Positions 48,649 through 56,503 of a stretch of DNA of 64,000 nucleotides are shown here, piece by piece (positions within the stretch are counted from its first letter, which is position 1; each line of letters opens with the position of its first letter). Under the pieces are notes generated by a model. That model made no database searches, was not told the DNA's origin, and saw only the letters and a program-made list of their open reading frames with translations. This stretch comes from Spirosoma fluviale (GTDB lineage: Bacteria > Bacteroidota > Bacteroidia > Cytophagales > Spirosomataceae): positions 434,001 to 498,000 of the forward strand of contig NZ_OCNH01000003.1 of the NCBI RefSeq assembly GCF_900230225.1, written 5' to 3'. The position numbers and the translations under genes are program-made.

Positions 48649-48652
48649 ATAG

Positions 48653-49315
48653 ATGAAACCTGACTTCGATCTCAACGTTGTTTTAGCACATATTGAAACC
48701 GCCATTCGGCCCTACCCGAAAGCGGCTATGTTCGATCTGTTCGAGCGGGGGTACAACACCTTGTTCGAGCAACTGATTTCGTGCATCGTATCCATCCGAA
48801 CGCTCGATGAAACAACCATTCCCGTCTCTCTGCGCCTGTTTGAACGCGCCCGCACCCCCGAACAACTGCTCACCCTCGACGTACCGACGCTGACGGAACT
48901 GCTCTACGGGACCACTTACCCCGACCAGAAAGCGTACACGATGCTGGGCATTGCCGAGCGTATTGTCAATGAGTTTAACGGCGAGTTGCCAGCCGATTAC
49001 ACTACCCTAACGTCGCTAAAAGGCGTCGGTCCGAAGTGCGCCAATCTGGCACTGGGCGTCGCCACGGGGCAGGCCGCCATCAGCGTGGATGTGCATGTGC
49101 ATCGGGTGGTGAACCGCTGGGGGTATGTACACACCAAACAACCCGAACAAACGCTGAAAGTACTGGAAGCGCAGGTGCCGAATGAACAATGGGTAAACAT
49201 CAACCGGCTGCTGATGCCCTTTGGGAAGCACATTTGCACGGGCACATTGCCGCATTGCTCCACCTGCCCCGTTTTGCCCTGGTGCGAGCAGGTAGGTGTG
49301 GACCGGCATCGGTGA
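48653..49315 (+). CDS. nth: Endonuclease III (DNA glycosylase/AP lyase)
   Basis: Base-excision repair enzyme that removes oxidised pyrimidines and nicks at abasic sites. The 220-residue protein has the helix-hairpin-helix motif LKGVGPKCANLALG with catalytic Lys128 and the essential Asp146 (SVDVHVHR). The Lys-Asp spacing of 18 equals that of E. coli Nth. The 4Fe-4S cluster is Cys195-x6-Cys202-x2-Cys205-x5-Cys211, all intact. The start codon sits immediately after a large palindrome, leaving little room for a leader outside it. It converges with the next gene, with 3 bases between the stops. Confidence 0.93.
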   Translation: MKPDFDLNVVLAHIETAIRPYPKAAMFDLFERGYNTLFEQLISCIVSIRTLDETTIPVSLRLFERARTPEQLLTLDVPTLTELLYGTTYPDQKAYTMLGIAERIVNEFNGELPADYTTLTSLKGVGPKCANLALGVATGQAAISVDVHVHRVVNRWGYVHTKQPEQTLKVLEAQVPNEQWVNINRLLMPFGKHICTGTLPHCSTCPVLPWCEQVGVDRHR

Positions 49316-49318
49316 TAA

Positions 49319-49849
49319 CTATTCCTCCGTCATGGCTTGTTTCAGGCTGGCCAGCGTACTGCGGCAGGACTTATCGATTTGCCGATACAAATCGGTCTGA
49401 TCGGCAACGATCTGTTCGAGCAGGTCGCGGTTTTTAAGCGATTTGTCAGCTGCTGCGGTCATCTCCTCAACCGTAGAACTGGCCGCCCGAACGGGTTGCG
49501 TACGGCCATTATCGTCAATAATCAGATCGGTTAATGTAGCCCGGTAGCGGCCAAATTTTGTTTCTATCGTCAGCGTATAACGCACAGACTGCCTGCCAAT
49601 GTCATAAAGAGTTCTGACAAATAGAATATTGTGTTCCTGATCGAACTGCTGCTCTGCTTCGCTGGCTTGCGGATAATATTGATCGGCCCACTCCCGAACT
49701 TGTTCCATGAGCTGGCGAGCGGGTCGTTTGCTGTCCGGCACCCGTACAAGGTCCTGGTACTGAACCTGACCCAACTCATTGGTTGGTAGCCGGACCTGCG
49801 CAATTGAAGAGAAAGATAGGATTAGAAAGAAGAACAGGGTGTATTTCAT
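49319..49849 (-). CDS. Secreted DUF4468-like protein
   Basis: A 176-residue secreted protein with a signal peptide ending SSIAQ. The mature part shows the DUF4468 pattern: GQVQYQDLVRVPDSKRPARQLMEQVREWADQYY, then FGRYRATLTDLIIDD. This fold is related to TBP-like or lipocalin-like domains, and its function is not known. It is convergent with nth and has no operon partner, as a terminator separates it from the SDR gene upstream. Confidence 0.65.
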   Translation of the reverse strand: MKYTLFFFLILSFSSIAQVRLPTNELGQVQYQDLVRVPDSKRPARQLMEQVREWADQYYPQASEAEQQFDQEHNILFVRTLYDIGRQSVRYTLTIETKFGRYRATLTDLIIDDNGRTQPVRAASSTVEEMTAAADKSLKNRDLLEQIVADQTDLYRQIDKSCRSTLASLKQAMTEE

Positions 49850-49916
49850 GCTGAGCTAACGTTGTATTCACGGCACCGAACCAACAGCACCGTTTGTAAG
49901 TCAACACGAAGATAAA

Positions 49917-49967
49917 GTAAAAGCGGTGAAGTAGTAAGTTGACACCTTACTACTTCACCGCTTTTAC
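49917..49967 (-). terminator. Terminator of the SDR gene
   Basis: A perfect 22-bp stem (49917-49938 with 49946-49967) and a 7-nt loop, 20 bases past the SDR stop on the minus strand. Confidence 0.8.
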
Positions 49968-49986
49968 CACTTTACCAGTCTATCAC

Positions 49987-51021
49987 TTAAGCCAGTACAT
50001 CTTCCAGTGTTTCCTGGGCTTTGCGAGCTGACTCCTTTATCGAATTGCCAACGTACTTCGATGAGTTTTTAGCCGAATTAAGGGCCTTCCCTGCTTTGTA
50101 GCGGTATACGGCCTGTTCAACGGGCGTGCTCCGGCGGTAAGCCAGGTATAGCCCTGCTATAACACCGGCGGCTACCCCAATGCCCAGAGCCAGGCTGGTC
50201 AGCTGACTTTTCTCGTCGTCCGACTCATCTTTGGGCATCATGTCTTTGCGGGCATTGGCGGCTACGAATGGGTCTGGTAGCACATGAGCCATCGCTACTT
50301 TGGCTTTATTCTTCCAGCCTGCCACCACATGATCTTTACCCTTCATGAGTGCATCGTAGCCTTCTTTAGCTACATCGGCGGGGTTGGCAGTTTTAGATGG
50401 GTCGGCCCCTCTGACGTGGGCAGCACCGGCTTTATTGAAAAAGTCGGTGTTGGTCGCGCCCGGCATCAATACCGTAACGGTGATGTTCGTGTCGATCAGT
50501 TCGTTGCGAATGGCTTCCGAAAAAGACTTGATAAACGCCTTTGTAGCTCCGTAAACCGCCATCATCGGATTTGGACTGACGGATACTTCCGAGCCAAGCA
50601 TCAGGATTTTGCCCTCGTTGCGGCCTACCATATCTTTAAGATACAACTTGGTCAGGTGCATCAGCGAGACGGCATTGATCTGTACAATGTCCAGTTCTTT
50701 TTGCAGGTTCGTTTCGGTAGCGAATTTGCCGTATTCGCCCATACCTGCATCGTTGACGAGGATGTCGACCGTGATGCCCTGCTGCTGGGTTTGCTCATAA
50801 ATAGCGTCGGCGGCTTTGGGGTCGGCCAAATCCTGGGTGATGGTTGTGGCCTTAATGCCGAACTGCTGTTCGTATTCATCCGCAATCAGGCGGAGGCTAT
50901 CGCCCGAACGGGCTACCAGAACCAGGTTGTAGCCGTCTTTGGCGAAAAGATTGGTGAGTTCGCGGCCAATGCCGCTGGTGGCTCCTGTGATCAGGACTGT
51001 TTTTCCGGTTGTATTTTCCAT
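49987..51021 (-). CDS. Short-chain dehydrogenase/reductase with C-terminal membrane segment
   Basis: A 344-residue NAD(P)-dependent oxidoreductase. The Rossmann motif TGATSGIG is near residue 14, NDAG replaces the usual NNAG, and the catalytic Ser and YxxxK are in GSEVSVSPNPMMAVYGATK. After the roughly 250-residue SDR core there is an unusual extension. It consists of an acidic linker, one membrane span (LALGIGVAAGVIAGLYLAY) and a charged tail with KAGKALNSAKNSSKYVGNSI, reminiscent of the tails of small YtxH-like stress proteins. Membrane attachment is therefore likely. Substrate is unknown. Confidence 0.88.
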   Translation of the reverse strand: MENTTGKTVLITGATSGIGRELTNLFAKDGYNLVLVARSGDSLRLIADEYEQQFGIKATTITQDLADPKAADAIYEQTQQQGITVDILVNDAGMGEYGKFATETNLQKELDIVQINAVSLMHLTKLYLKDMVGRNEGKILMLGSEVSVSPNPMMAVYGATKAFIKSFSEAIRNELIDTNITVTVLMPGATNTDFFNKAGAAHVRGADPSKTANPADVAKEGYDALMKGKDHVVAGWKNKAKVAMAHVLPDPFVAANARKDMMPKDESDDEKSQLTSLALGIGVAAGVIAGLYLAYRRSTPVEQAVYRYKAGKALNSAKNSSKYVGNSIKESARKAQETLEDVLA

Positions 51022-51058
51022 CGTTGAGTTATTGGGGTTTGTTGGTTCGTCAGGTAAC

Positions 51059-51139
51059 GCGGCTGGAAAGCCGTGTAGCCGATAGGCTAAGTCGTAACTT
51101 AAAATTCAGCCTGTCGGCTACACGGCTTTCCAGCCGTGC
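51059..51139. repeat. Inverted repeat between the small membrane protein and SDR genes
   Basis: Arms of about 30 bases (51059-51088 with 51108-51139) built on GGCTGGAAAGCCGTGTAGCC, with only one or two mismatches and a 19-nt loop. It probably terminates the upstream minus-strand gene. Confidence 0.75.
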
Positions 51140-51151
51140 TACGTAAAGTCA

Positions 51152-51508
51152 CTACATTTCCTCCGGTTTTGAGAGTAAGCCTACTACCGTACCAAATACA
51201 CCGATAGCGAGGAAGGTATTGCGGGCGCGTTTGTTCTTCGAAAAACCGAGGAGCCAGGGAGCCGCCAGTGAAAAAGCACTCACGGCGGCATCGGCCGCTA
51301 GGTGGGCTTTGAAAGGTATTACCTTCCACAATCCCCATTCGTAGCGGGTTAACAGACTACTGGCTAAGACGCCACCGCTGATGATTCGGGCTAGCCGGGT
51401 AGCCGTTGGTTCGTTTTCAAAACCAACTAGTGAAGGTGCCGCAGCGACCAGCGGGATATATCCATAGTCGGCAATACCGTGTTGTTTACGCGAAATTGGC
51501 TGTTCCAT
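51152..51508 (-). CDS. Small membrane protein of unknown family
   Basis: A 118-residue protein with three or four hydrophobic segments (YIPLVAAAPSLVGF, IISGGVLASSLLT, LAADAAVSAFSLAAPWLLGF, TFLAIGVFGTVVGLL). The APWLLGFSKNKRAR stretch recalls small SPW-repeat-like membrane proteins, but this is a weak resemblance. It lies between the zinc dehydrogenase (upstream on the minus strand) and the SDR; the three may be functionally related as a stress-response group. The function is not known. Confidence 0.7.
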   Translation of the reverse strand: MEQPISRKQHGIADYGYIPLVAAAPSLVGFENEPTATRLARIISGGVLASSLLTRYEWGLWKVIPFKAHLAADAAVSAFSLAAPWLLGFSKNKRARNTFLAIGVFGTVVGLLSKPEEM

Positions 51509-51551
51509 TGTTTTGTTGAGTTAGGTGATGCATCAATACGAAACGTACCTG

Positions 51552-52709
51552 TCAAGGCTTCAACACAACTTTGGTGCAATCGTCCTGTTTCTTCTTAAAC
51601 ATATCGTAGGCTTTTGAGGCATCGGCCAGCGGGAGCGTATGCGAGATGATGTCGTCAAGGACGACTTTGCCCTGCACAACCAGATCCAGCAGGTGGCTCA
51701 TGTTCTTGTGAACGAACGACTGCCCGAAGCGAACTGTAATACCTTTGTCGAACATGCGGCCAATGGAAATATTGTCGAAAGGCGTGCCATACACCCCAAC
51801 TACCGATACGATACCACCCCGCCGAACGGCCTGAAAACACAGTTCCAGTACTTTGGGCGTTCCTTTCTCGAAGTTGATAACGGCTTTGGCTTTTTCCAGC
51901 AGCGACCGGTCGGCTTCCATCCCGACGGCATCCACACAAAGGTCGGCACCGCGCCCGTTGGTCATCTGGCGAATGGCTTCAATAACGTCGACCTCATCGG
52001 GGTTGAGCGTTTCTACGTTATTGACGCGCCGGGCTTTTTCCAGCCGATAATTTACCGGGTCGATGGCAATGACGCGGGCGGCACCCTGTATCCATGCCGA
52101 CTTTTGGGCCATGAGCCCCACCGGCCCCGATCCGAAAATAGCGACCGTTTCACCACCCTTCAGCTCACCCCACTCAATGGAACTCCAGCCGGTCGGGAAA
52201 ATGTCGGTCAGGAACAGAACCTGCTCATCTTTGAGCGATTCGGGGACCGTGTGCAGACCATAGTCGGCATAAGGCACCCGGACGTATTCGGCCTGACCGC
52301 CGTTGTAGCCGCCATAGAGATCGGTGTACCCGAATAATCCGCCCCCTTTTTCGGTAAGGAGCCCCCCATCGGGACCGTAATGCTCGGGGTTTGAGTTTTC
52401 GCAGTGCATTTGCAGGTTCTTCTGACAGAAATAGCATTTGCCACAGGCAACCGTAAACGGCACCACGACCCGGTCGCCTTTTTTGAGGTTCGTTACCTCC
52501 GAGCCCACGTCTTCCACGATGCCCATGAATTCGTGGCCGAGGACTTCATTTTTGAGTTGGGGAATAAACCCGTCGTATATGTGCAGGTCGGACCCGCAGA
52601 TGGCCGTCGACGTAACCCGGATGATGGCATCCCGCGACTGTTCAATGCGCGGATCATCGACGGTGTCGACCTGAATGTCGCCAATTTTGTGAAATACGGC
52701 TGCTTTCAT
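51552..52709 (-). CDS. Zinc-dependent alcohol dehydrogenase (MDR family)
   Basis: A 385-residue NAD(P)-dependent dehydrogenase. Catalytic zinc ligands fit CGSDLHIYDG and GHEFMGIVEDVG, and the structural zinc site is CGKCYFCQKNLQMHC. The Rossmann loop is FGSGPVGLMAQ. The pattern matches the glutathione-dependent formaldehyde-dehydrogenase-like and threonine-dehydrogenase-like branch of the MDR family. The substrate is uncertain. Only 43 bases separate it from the small membrane protein downstream, consistent with co-transcription. Confidence 0.9.
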   Translation of the reverse strand: MKAAVFHKIGDIQVDTVDDPRIEQSRDAIIRVTSTAICGSDLHIYDGFIPQLKNEVLGHEFMGIVEDVGSEVTNLKKGDRVVVPFTVACGKCYFCQKNLQMHCENSNPEHYGPDGGLLTEKGGGLFGYTDLYGGYNGGQAEYVRVPYADYGLHTVPESLKDEQVLFLTDIFPTGWSSIEWGELKGGETVAIFGSGPVGLMAQKSAWIQGAARVIAIDPVNYRLEKARRVNNVETLNPDEVDVIEAIRQMTNGRGADLCVDAVGMEADRSLLEKAKAVINFEKGTPKVLELCFQAVRRGGIVSVVGVYGTPFDNISIGRMFDKGITVRFGQSFVHKNMSHLLDLVVQGKVVLDDIISHTLPLADASKAYDMFKKKQDDCTKVVLKP

Positions 52710-52777
52710 TCGTATCTGTTGAGTAAGTAGTAGATGCCGGTAAACCGGTTTCGATAAAGAACTAAAGTGTATAGATT

Positions 52778-52785
52778 TAGTTTTG
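52778..52785 (+). promoter_or_regulatory. -7 element upstream of the gene at 52820
   Basis: TAGTTTTG fits TAnnTTTG and lies 34 bases before the ATG. No -33 element is apparent. Confidence 0.4.
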
Positions 52786-52819
52786 TTAATTTGTTCAGGA
52801 AGAGGTAACCAGAGTGTCG

Positions 52820-53551
52820 ATGGAATCTGTCCGACTAATTTGCAAATCGTTCCGCTCAGGATGGTTTCTGTTTATGCTTTTAGTAAGTGCCACGGCTTAC
52901 GCTCAAAAAGGTATTTCTGTACAGTTGACTCTGATTAACCAACGAGCGTCGGCCACAGCGGGTCAGGACGTGGGGCTTTTGCTGGATGTTAAAAACCAGA
53001 CGAATCAGGATGTGGCTCTGTTTACTCCGCTGGGCGACTTAATGAATTATGTGAAGTACTACAAACTGAATAGGCTGACTAACCAATATACAGAGATTTT
53101 ACACCCTTTTTACGAAGAAATAAAGAGAGAGAATGCATTGAAAGACAGCGTATTCAGTGCAAGTGGCGTAATCATTGATTTCTTTGGCCAGGAGGATTAT
53201 AACTCAAAATCGGGGATTTACCGGCAGTTCATTCGTGATGATTCATTGTGGTACAATCACCAGTATAATACGGAGCAGTATGCAAAGCGCATCAGCGAGA
53301 CGGATGTTCAGCACTTCCGGCAAGTGACCGGTTTAAACAAAGAAACCGTCTTGTTTACTATGGTTAAAGCACAGGAGCACTATCAGGATTTTTACAATGC
53401 CAGCTTCCTCTATGCGCAGCCGGGAGATTATAAGATTCTTCTGGAGTTATCTCCGCTGACTTTACAGGGGGGCAGTTGTCTGGTTGGGGGCTTTCGGGTA
53501 AAGGAGTCGGGCACAGTGAGTAGCAACGAACTGCATCTGCATGTGCCCTGA
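52820..53551 (+). CDS. Secreted protein of unknown function
   Basis: A 243-residue protein with a signal peptide ending AYAQ. The ATG at 52820 is used; a GTG two codons upstream is possible. The early part (ISVQLTLINQRASATAGQDVGLLLDVKNQTNQDVALF) looks like an immunoglobulin-type beta domain, followed by a charged Tyr-rich middle (EEIKRENALKDSVF, SLWYNHQYNTEQYAKR) and a C-terminal beta part with one Cys. I do not recognise the family. The neighbouring methionine aminopeptidase begins 133 bases later, so no operon is evident. Confidence 0.7.
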   Translation: MESVRLICKSFRSGWFLFMLLVSATAYAQKGISVQLTLINQRASATAGQDVGLLLDVKNQTNQDVALFTPLGDLMNYVKYYKLNRLTNQYTEILHPFYEEIKRENALKDSVFSASGVIIDFFGQEDYNSKSGIYRQFIRDDSLWYNHQYNTEQYAKRISETDVQHFRQVTGLNKETVLFTMVKAQEHYQDFYNASFLYAQPGDYKILLELSPLTLQGGSCLVGGFRVKESGTVSSNELHLHVP

Positions 53552-53684
53552 CAGATGACTCGGCGCCAGGTAAGTCTGTTTGTAAAGCACAGGTTACCGT
53601 GGTTACTTTACCGGGCTTCGAACCCGATCGTAAGTGGGTTGCAGACTAGAAAAATTACTTACAAAAAGCCAGAATTACAACGTT

Positions 53685-54446
53685 ATGTCATTGAAATCGG
53701 AGGAGGACTTGATTGGTATGCAACAGATTAGCCAGGTTGTTGGCTTAACCCTGAAGCGCATGCAGGAATATGCCCGTCCGGGTATGTCGACGCTTGAACT
53801 GGACCATTACGGGCGACAACTGCTGGAACTACACGGTGCCCGTTCGGCCCCTAAGCTTACGTACGGCTTTCCGGGCTGGACCTGTATCAGTTTAAATGAA
53901 GAAGTCTGTCATGGCATCCCTTCGGCGAAACGGCTGCTCAGGGAAGGAGATCTAATTAACATTGATGTGTCGGCCGAACTGAATGGCTACTGGTCAGACA
54001 ATGGTGGGTCGTTCATTTTAGGGCAGGACATTCATCAGCACAGTCACCTGGTGGAAACCTCGAAGCGAATTCTGGCCAAAGCCATTAGCCACATCCGCGG
54101 AGGGGTTCAACTCGCTGAGATTGGCCGCCTGATTGAAACGGAAGCCCGGCGAAGCGGCTACCGCGTTATCAAGAATCTGGCTGGGCACGGCATCGGCCGG
54201 AGCCTGCACGAAGAGCCGCACGAGATTCTGTGTTATTATGACCGATCCAACAAGACGCGTTTCCGAAAGCATTCTGTAGTGGCGATCGAAACGTTTTTAT
54301 CCACCAAAGCCACGTATGCGCAGGAGAAAGGGGATGGCTGGACGTTGATCGCCAGGGACAGTTTTGCGGTGCAGCATGAACAAACGATCGTCGTTACCGA
54401 TGGGCAACCGATCATCCTGACTGCGGCCAACCAATTGTGGGGTTAA
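53685..54446 (+). CDS. map: Type I methionine aminopeptidase, probable second copy
   Basis: Removes N-terminal methionine from nascent proteins. The ATG at 53685 gives MSLKSEEDLIGMQQ, a normal start; a GTG 51 bases upstream adds an unrelated leader. The 253-residue length is normal. All five metal ligands are present: Asp94 and Asp105 (NIDVSAELNGYWSDNGG), His168 (AGHGIG), Glu202 (AIETF) and Glu232 (HEQTIVV). His76 and His175 occupy the two substrate-contact positions. It sits among small genes of unknown function rather than in a ribosomal operon, where Bacteroidota usually keep the main copy, so it may be an accessory paralogue. Confidence 0.92.
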   Translation: MSLKSEEDLIGMQQISQVVGLTLKRMQEYARPGMSTLELDHYGRQLLELHGARSAPKLTYGFPGWTCISLNEEVCHGIPSAKRLLREGDLINIDVSAELNGYWSDNGGSFILGQDIHQHSHLVETSKRILAKAISHIRGGVQLAEIGRLIETEARRSGYRVIKNLAGHGIGRSLHEEPHEILCYYDRSNKTRFRKHSVVAIETFLSTKATYAQEKGDGWTLIARDSFAVQHEQTIVVTDGQPIILTAANQLWG

Positions 54447-54529
54447 CGTATCAAAGCGCTGACCCTCATTTGAGGTGAATCAAAATCGTTTTTTCCTCGA
54501 TCACTTCACTCACACAACACCAAAACAAC

Positions 54530-54814
54530 GTGGCAAACTGGTATTTTGTCATTCTTATTCAGATCGTCCTGAATTTACTGTGTAATGGCTATTTAAAGAG
54601 GGAAAAGCAACGTCGACAGTGGATGCTTTTCGCCTTGTTTGCTTTTCCTCTCTTACTTCTTTTATGGACCTTTATGCCCTTAATCGGGGAAATTCTTCGA
54701 GCCCAAAATATCTCAATAGGCATAGTGTGGAGTAACCTAATGGGCCTGAAGTTTTTGGTCCCTATTGGTATTCAACTAGTTTTTAATCGCTTGTTATTCA
54801 GAACGCCTGCTTAA
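54530..54814 (+). CDS. Small membrane protein of unknown function
   Basis: A 94-residue hydrophobic protein starting at a GTG (MANWYFVILIQIVLNLLCNGYL). It has three probable membrane spans separated by a basic loop (KREKQRRQ) and the segment FLVPIGIQLVFNRLLF. It is more AT-rich than most of its neighbours. The next gene begins 23 bases downstream and is probably co-transcribed. No family recognised. Confidence 0.55.
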   Translation: MANWYFVILIQIVLNLLCNGYLKREKQRRQWMLFALFAFPLLLLLWTFMPLIGEILRAQNISIGIVWSNLMGLKFLVPIGIQLVFNRLLFRTPA

Positions 54815-54837
54815 TAATTGTTCAGTTATAGTTCGGC

Positions 54838-55341
54838 ATGCAAACAGTAGATACGGAAGAAACACCAGTTCAGACAGGTATCAAGATGGTTGTGAGCTTG
54901 CTCCTGGCCGTAGCCATGTTTGTTGGCTTAGCGCTGCTCCTCTTTGGTGCTTACCTGCTCTTTAACCGTGTCCCTGATGCCGATGTGAACTTAAGTAACG
55001 TGGCCAGAGACACTACCTTTTATGTAGGAACGGCAGAGAGCACTGGTGGTGGAAGTGACCGGATTTCCATCTTAGCAACGGGGGCTTTGGATGACTCGAC
55101 TGCTTCGATTCGGATTGAGTATACCAAACCGGCGGGCGTAGCCGGTGAATTTCAGTTGCATAACGGAAACAACGGGCAAGTCTTTAGCAGTGACTTTTAC
55201 GACAGCAAAGCTAAAGTAACGTATCGTCATCGAGGGGTTAAACAAGGTCATTTACGCTTGCAGATAAAGCTTACTGACCCACCAAAAGAATGGGGGTATA
55301 AATGGCACACTGCCAGCGCTACCTGGGTTAAGGTCAGGTAG
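54838..55341 (+). CDS. Membrane-anchored protein of unknown function
   Basis: A 167-residue protein with a short acidic N-terminus, one long membrane span (about 15-42, MVVSLLLAVAMFVGLALLLFG) and a soluble beta-rich domain of about 120 residues (for example RISILATGALDDSTASIRIEY and YRHRGVKQGHLRLQI). The domain is expected outside the cytoplasm. No catalytic motif or family was recognised. It seems to form a two-gene unit with the membrane protein 23 bases upstream. Confidence 0.65.
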   Translation: MQTVDTEETPVQTGIKMVVSLLLAVAMFVGLALLLFGAYLLFNRVPDADVNLSNVARDTTFYVGTAESTGGGSDRISILATGALDDSTASIRIEYTKPAGVAGEFQLHNGNNGQVFSSDFYDSKAKVTYRHRGVKQGHLRLQIKLTDPPKEWGYKWHTASATWVKVR

Positions 55342-55373
55342 CTTCCCTATTTGGCCTGACTACAACAACCAGA

Positions 55374-55392
55374 ACGGTTCGACGCATCGACG
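55374..55392. repeat. Fragment of the dispersed palindromic repeat
   Basis: ACGGTTCGACGCATCGACG is identical to 8555-8573 and lies between two convergent genes, but without the second arm of the palindrome. Confidence 0.6.
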
Positions 55393-55400
55393 CATTGATG

Positions 55401-56330
55401 TTACTTCAAATATTTCTCAATCGTCTGCCGGATAAGCTGCCGACTGGCGGCTGAGTTATAGGTTGCTTTTTGGGTTGTCGCGGCCAGTTCGTCCAGTTCG
55501 CGGCCCAATACCTGGCCTTTAACCTGCCCTCTCAAGGCTACAGTATTTCGGTTAGCCAGTACCTCGCCCCAAACGTTTCGGACATCGGCCCAGTAGGCCC
55601 GGTTTTTCGCCCACCATACTTTTGCGGCCTGACATTTGGCGGCATCGGTGCGCTGGTAGGTATTCAATCCTTTCTCGGAAGCCAGCAACTGATCACCCGC
55701 TTCGGAACGGATAATTTTGTCGTTATCCTGCTCGTGGATGTACCCGTCCGGACGAATTTCGTGGTGATTGGTTCGGCGCATCACGTTGTAATCCGTCCGT
55801 TTGGTGTATTCACGGCGGGGGAGGGGCGCATCGACCGTACTTTCCCAATAGGTGCGACCATCGACATGAACCCAGGTGGCCGATCCTTCATAACGCGGAC
55901 TATCATCGACTTCAAAGACCTTCTGTGTCCATTGGCCTTTAGCCTGTTCGGGCGTAAGCTTCGCCCGTTTCCAGGTGGCACTCTGGTCAAACTTGAGGAG
56001 ACTGGTGTTTTGAAACTCCCAGTCTTCCCGCCAGTGCTTAATGACCATTGAATCGCCTACCACCAGCAAATGCTGAATAACCAGCTTGGTTGGTCGATTG
56101 GCGGGGCCAGCTTCTTCATCGACGAAAACCAGCTCGGTGCCTTTTGCCGTGTACCGGTCCTTAAATGCATAGCCTTTGTCTGAGGCAAAGGTCTCAGCGT
56201 ATAAAAAGCTGACGTCATGACAACCACACTGGCCCTTGATAGCCGCAATGTCTTCCGCTTTTGGAGCAGTCTGGGCCTGTATGGAGTGAGCTACTATAAA
56301 GAATAGGGATATTATAAACGAAGAGCGCAT
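55401..56330 (-). CDS. Secreted DUF6607-like protein of the heme/iron island
   Basis: A 309-residue secreted protein. The ATG at 56330 (MRSSFIISLFFIV) gives a signal peptide ending IQAQ. The mature part begins with AEDIAAIKGQCGCHDVSFLYAETF, a CGC motif, and is rich in Trp and charged residues (VIKHWREDWEFQN, EGSATWVHVDGRTYWEST). I believe it belongs to DUF6607, whose role is unknown. It is divergent from the TonB-dependent receptor, and the two candidate Fur-type boxes at 56376 and 56408 sit between them, so both may be induced under iron limitation. Confidence 0.7.
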   Translation of the reverse strand: MRSSFIISLFFIVAHSIQAQTAPKAEDIAAIKGQCGCHDVSFLYAETFASDKGYAFKDRYTAKGTELVFVDEEAGPANRPTKLVIQHLLVVGDSMVIKHWREDWEFQNTSLLKFDQSATWKRAKLTPEQAKGQWTQKVFEVDDSPRYEGSATWVHVDGRTYWESTVDAPLPRREYTKRTDYNVMRRTNHHEIRPDGYIHEQDNDKIIRSEAGDQLLASEKGLNTYQRTDAAKCQAAKVWWAKNRAYWADVRNVWGEVLANRNTVALRGQVKGQVLGRELDELAATTQKATYNSAASRQLIRQTIEKYLK

Positions 56331-56375
56331 AAGAAGGAAGGTTAACAAGTGTAATGATGGGGCAAAGGTATTCTT

Positions 56376-56394
56376 ATTTAGAATCTTTACAAAT
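56376..56394. promoter_or_regulatory. Candidate Fur-type box A
   Basis: ATTTAGAATCTTTACAAAT, a 7-5-7 palindrome with one mismatch between the arms. It lies 46 bases upstream of the DUF6607-like start and upstream of the receptor gene on the other strand. Confidence 0.5.
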
Positions 56395-56407
56395 TATTTT
56401 CAATTTT

Positions 56408-56426
56408 GTTTGGACAGATTCTAAAT
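56408..56426. promoter_or_regulatory. Candidate Fur-type box B
   Basis: GTTTGGACAGATTCTAAAT, the same 7-5-7 pattern as box A, offset by 32 bases (about three helical turns). Together with box A it contains the longer inverted repeat TATTTAGAATCT ... AGATTCTAAATA. Confidence 0.5.
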
Positions 56427-56503
56427 AGACTCTACGTTTGTGGCGTAGACTAACACAAAAGGAGCTGTTAGCCTTTGCACCTATCTGGATTTACAACCTT
56501 GCT

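Noticed and set aside
53609..53650. Minus-strand sequence with a tRNA T-arm look (CGGG-TTCGAAG-CCCG) followed by CCA a few bases later
   Set aside because: No matching acceptor 5' half, D-arm or complete anticodon stem could be found upstream, so a tRNA gene is not supported; at most a decayed fragment.
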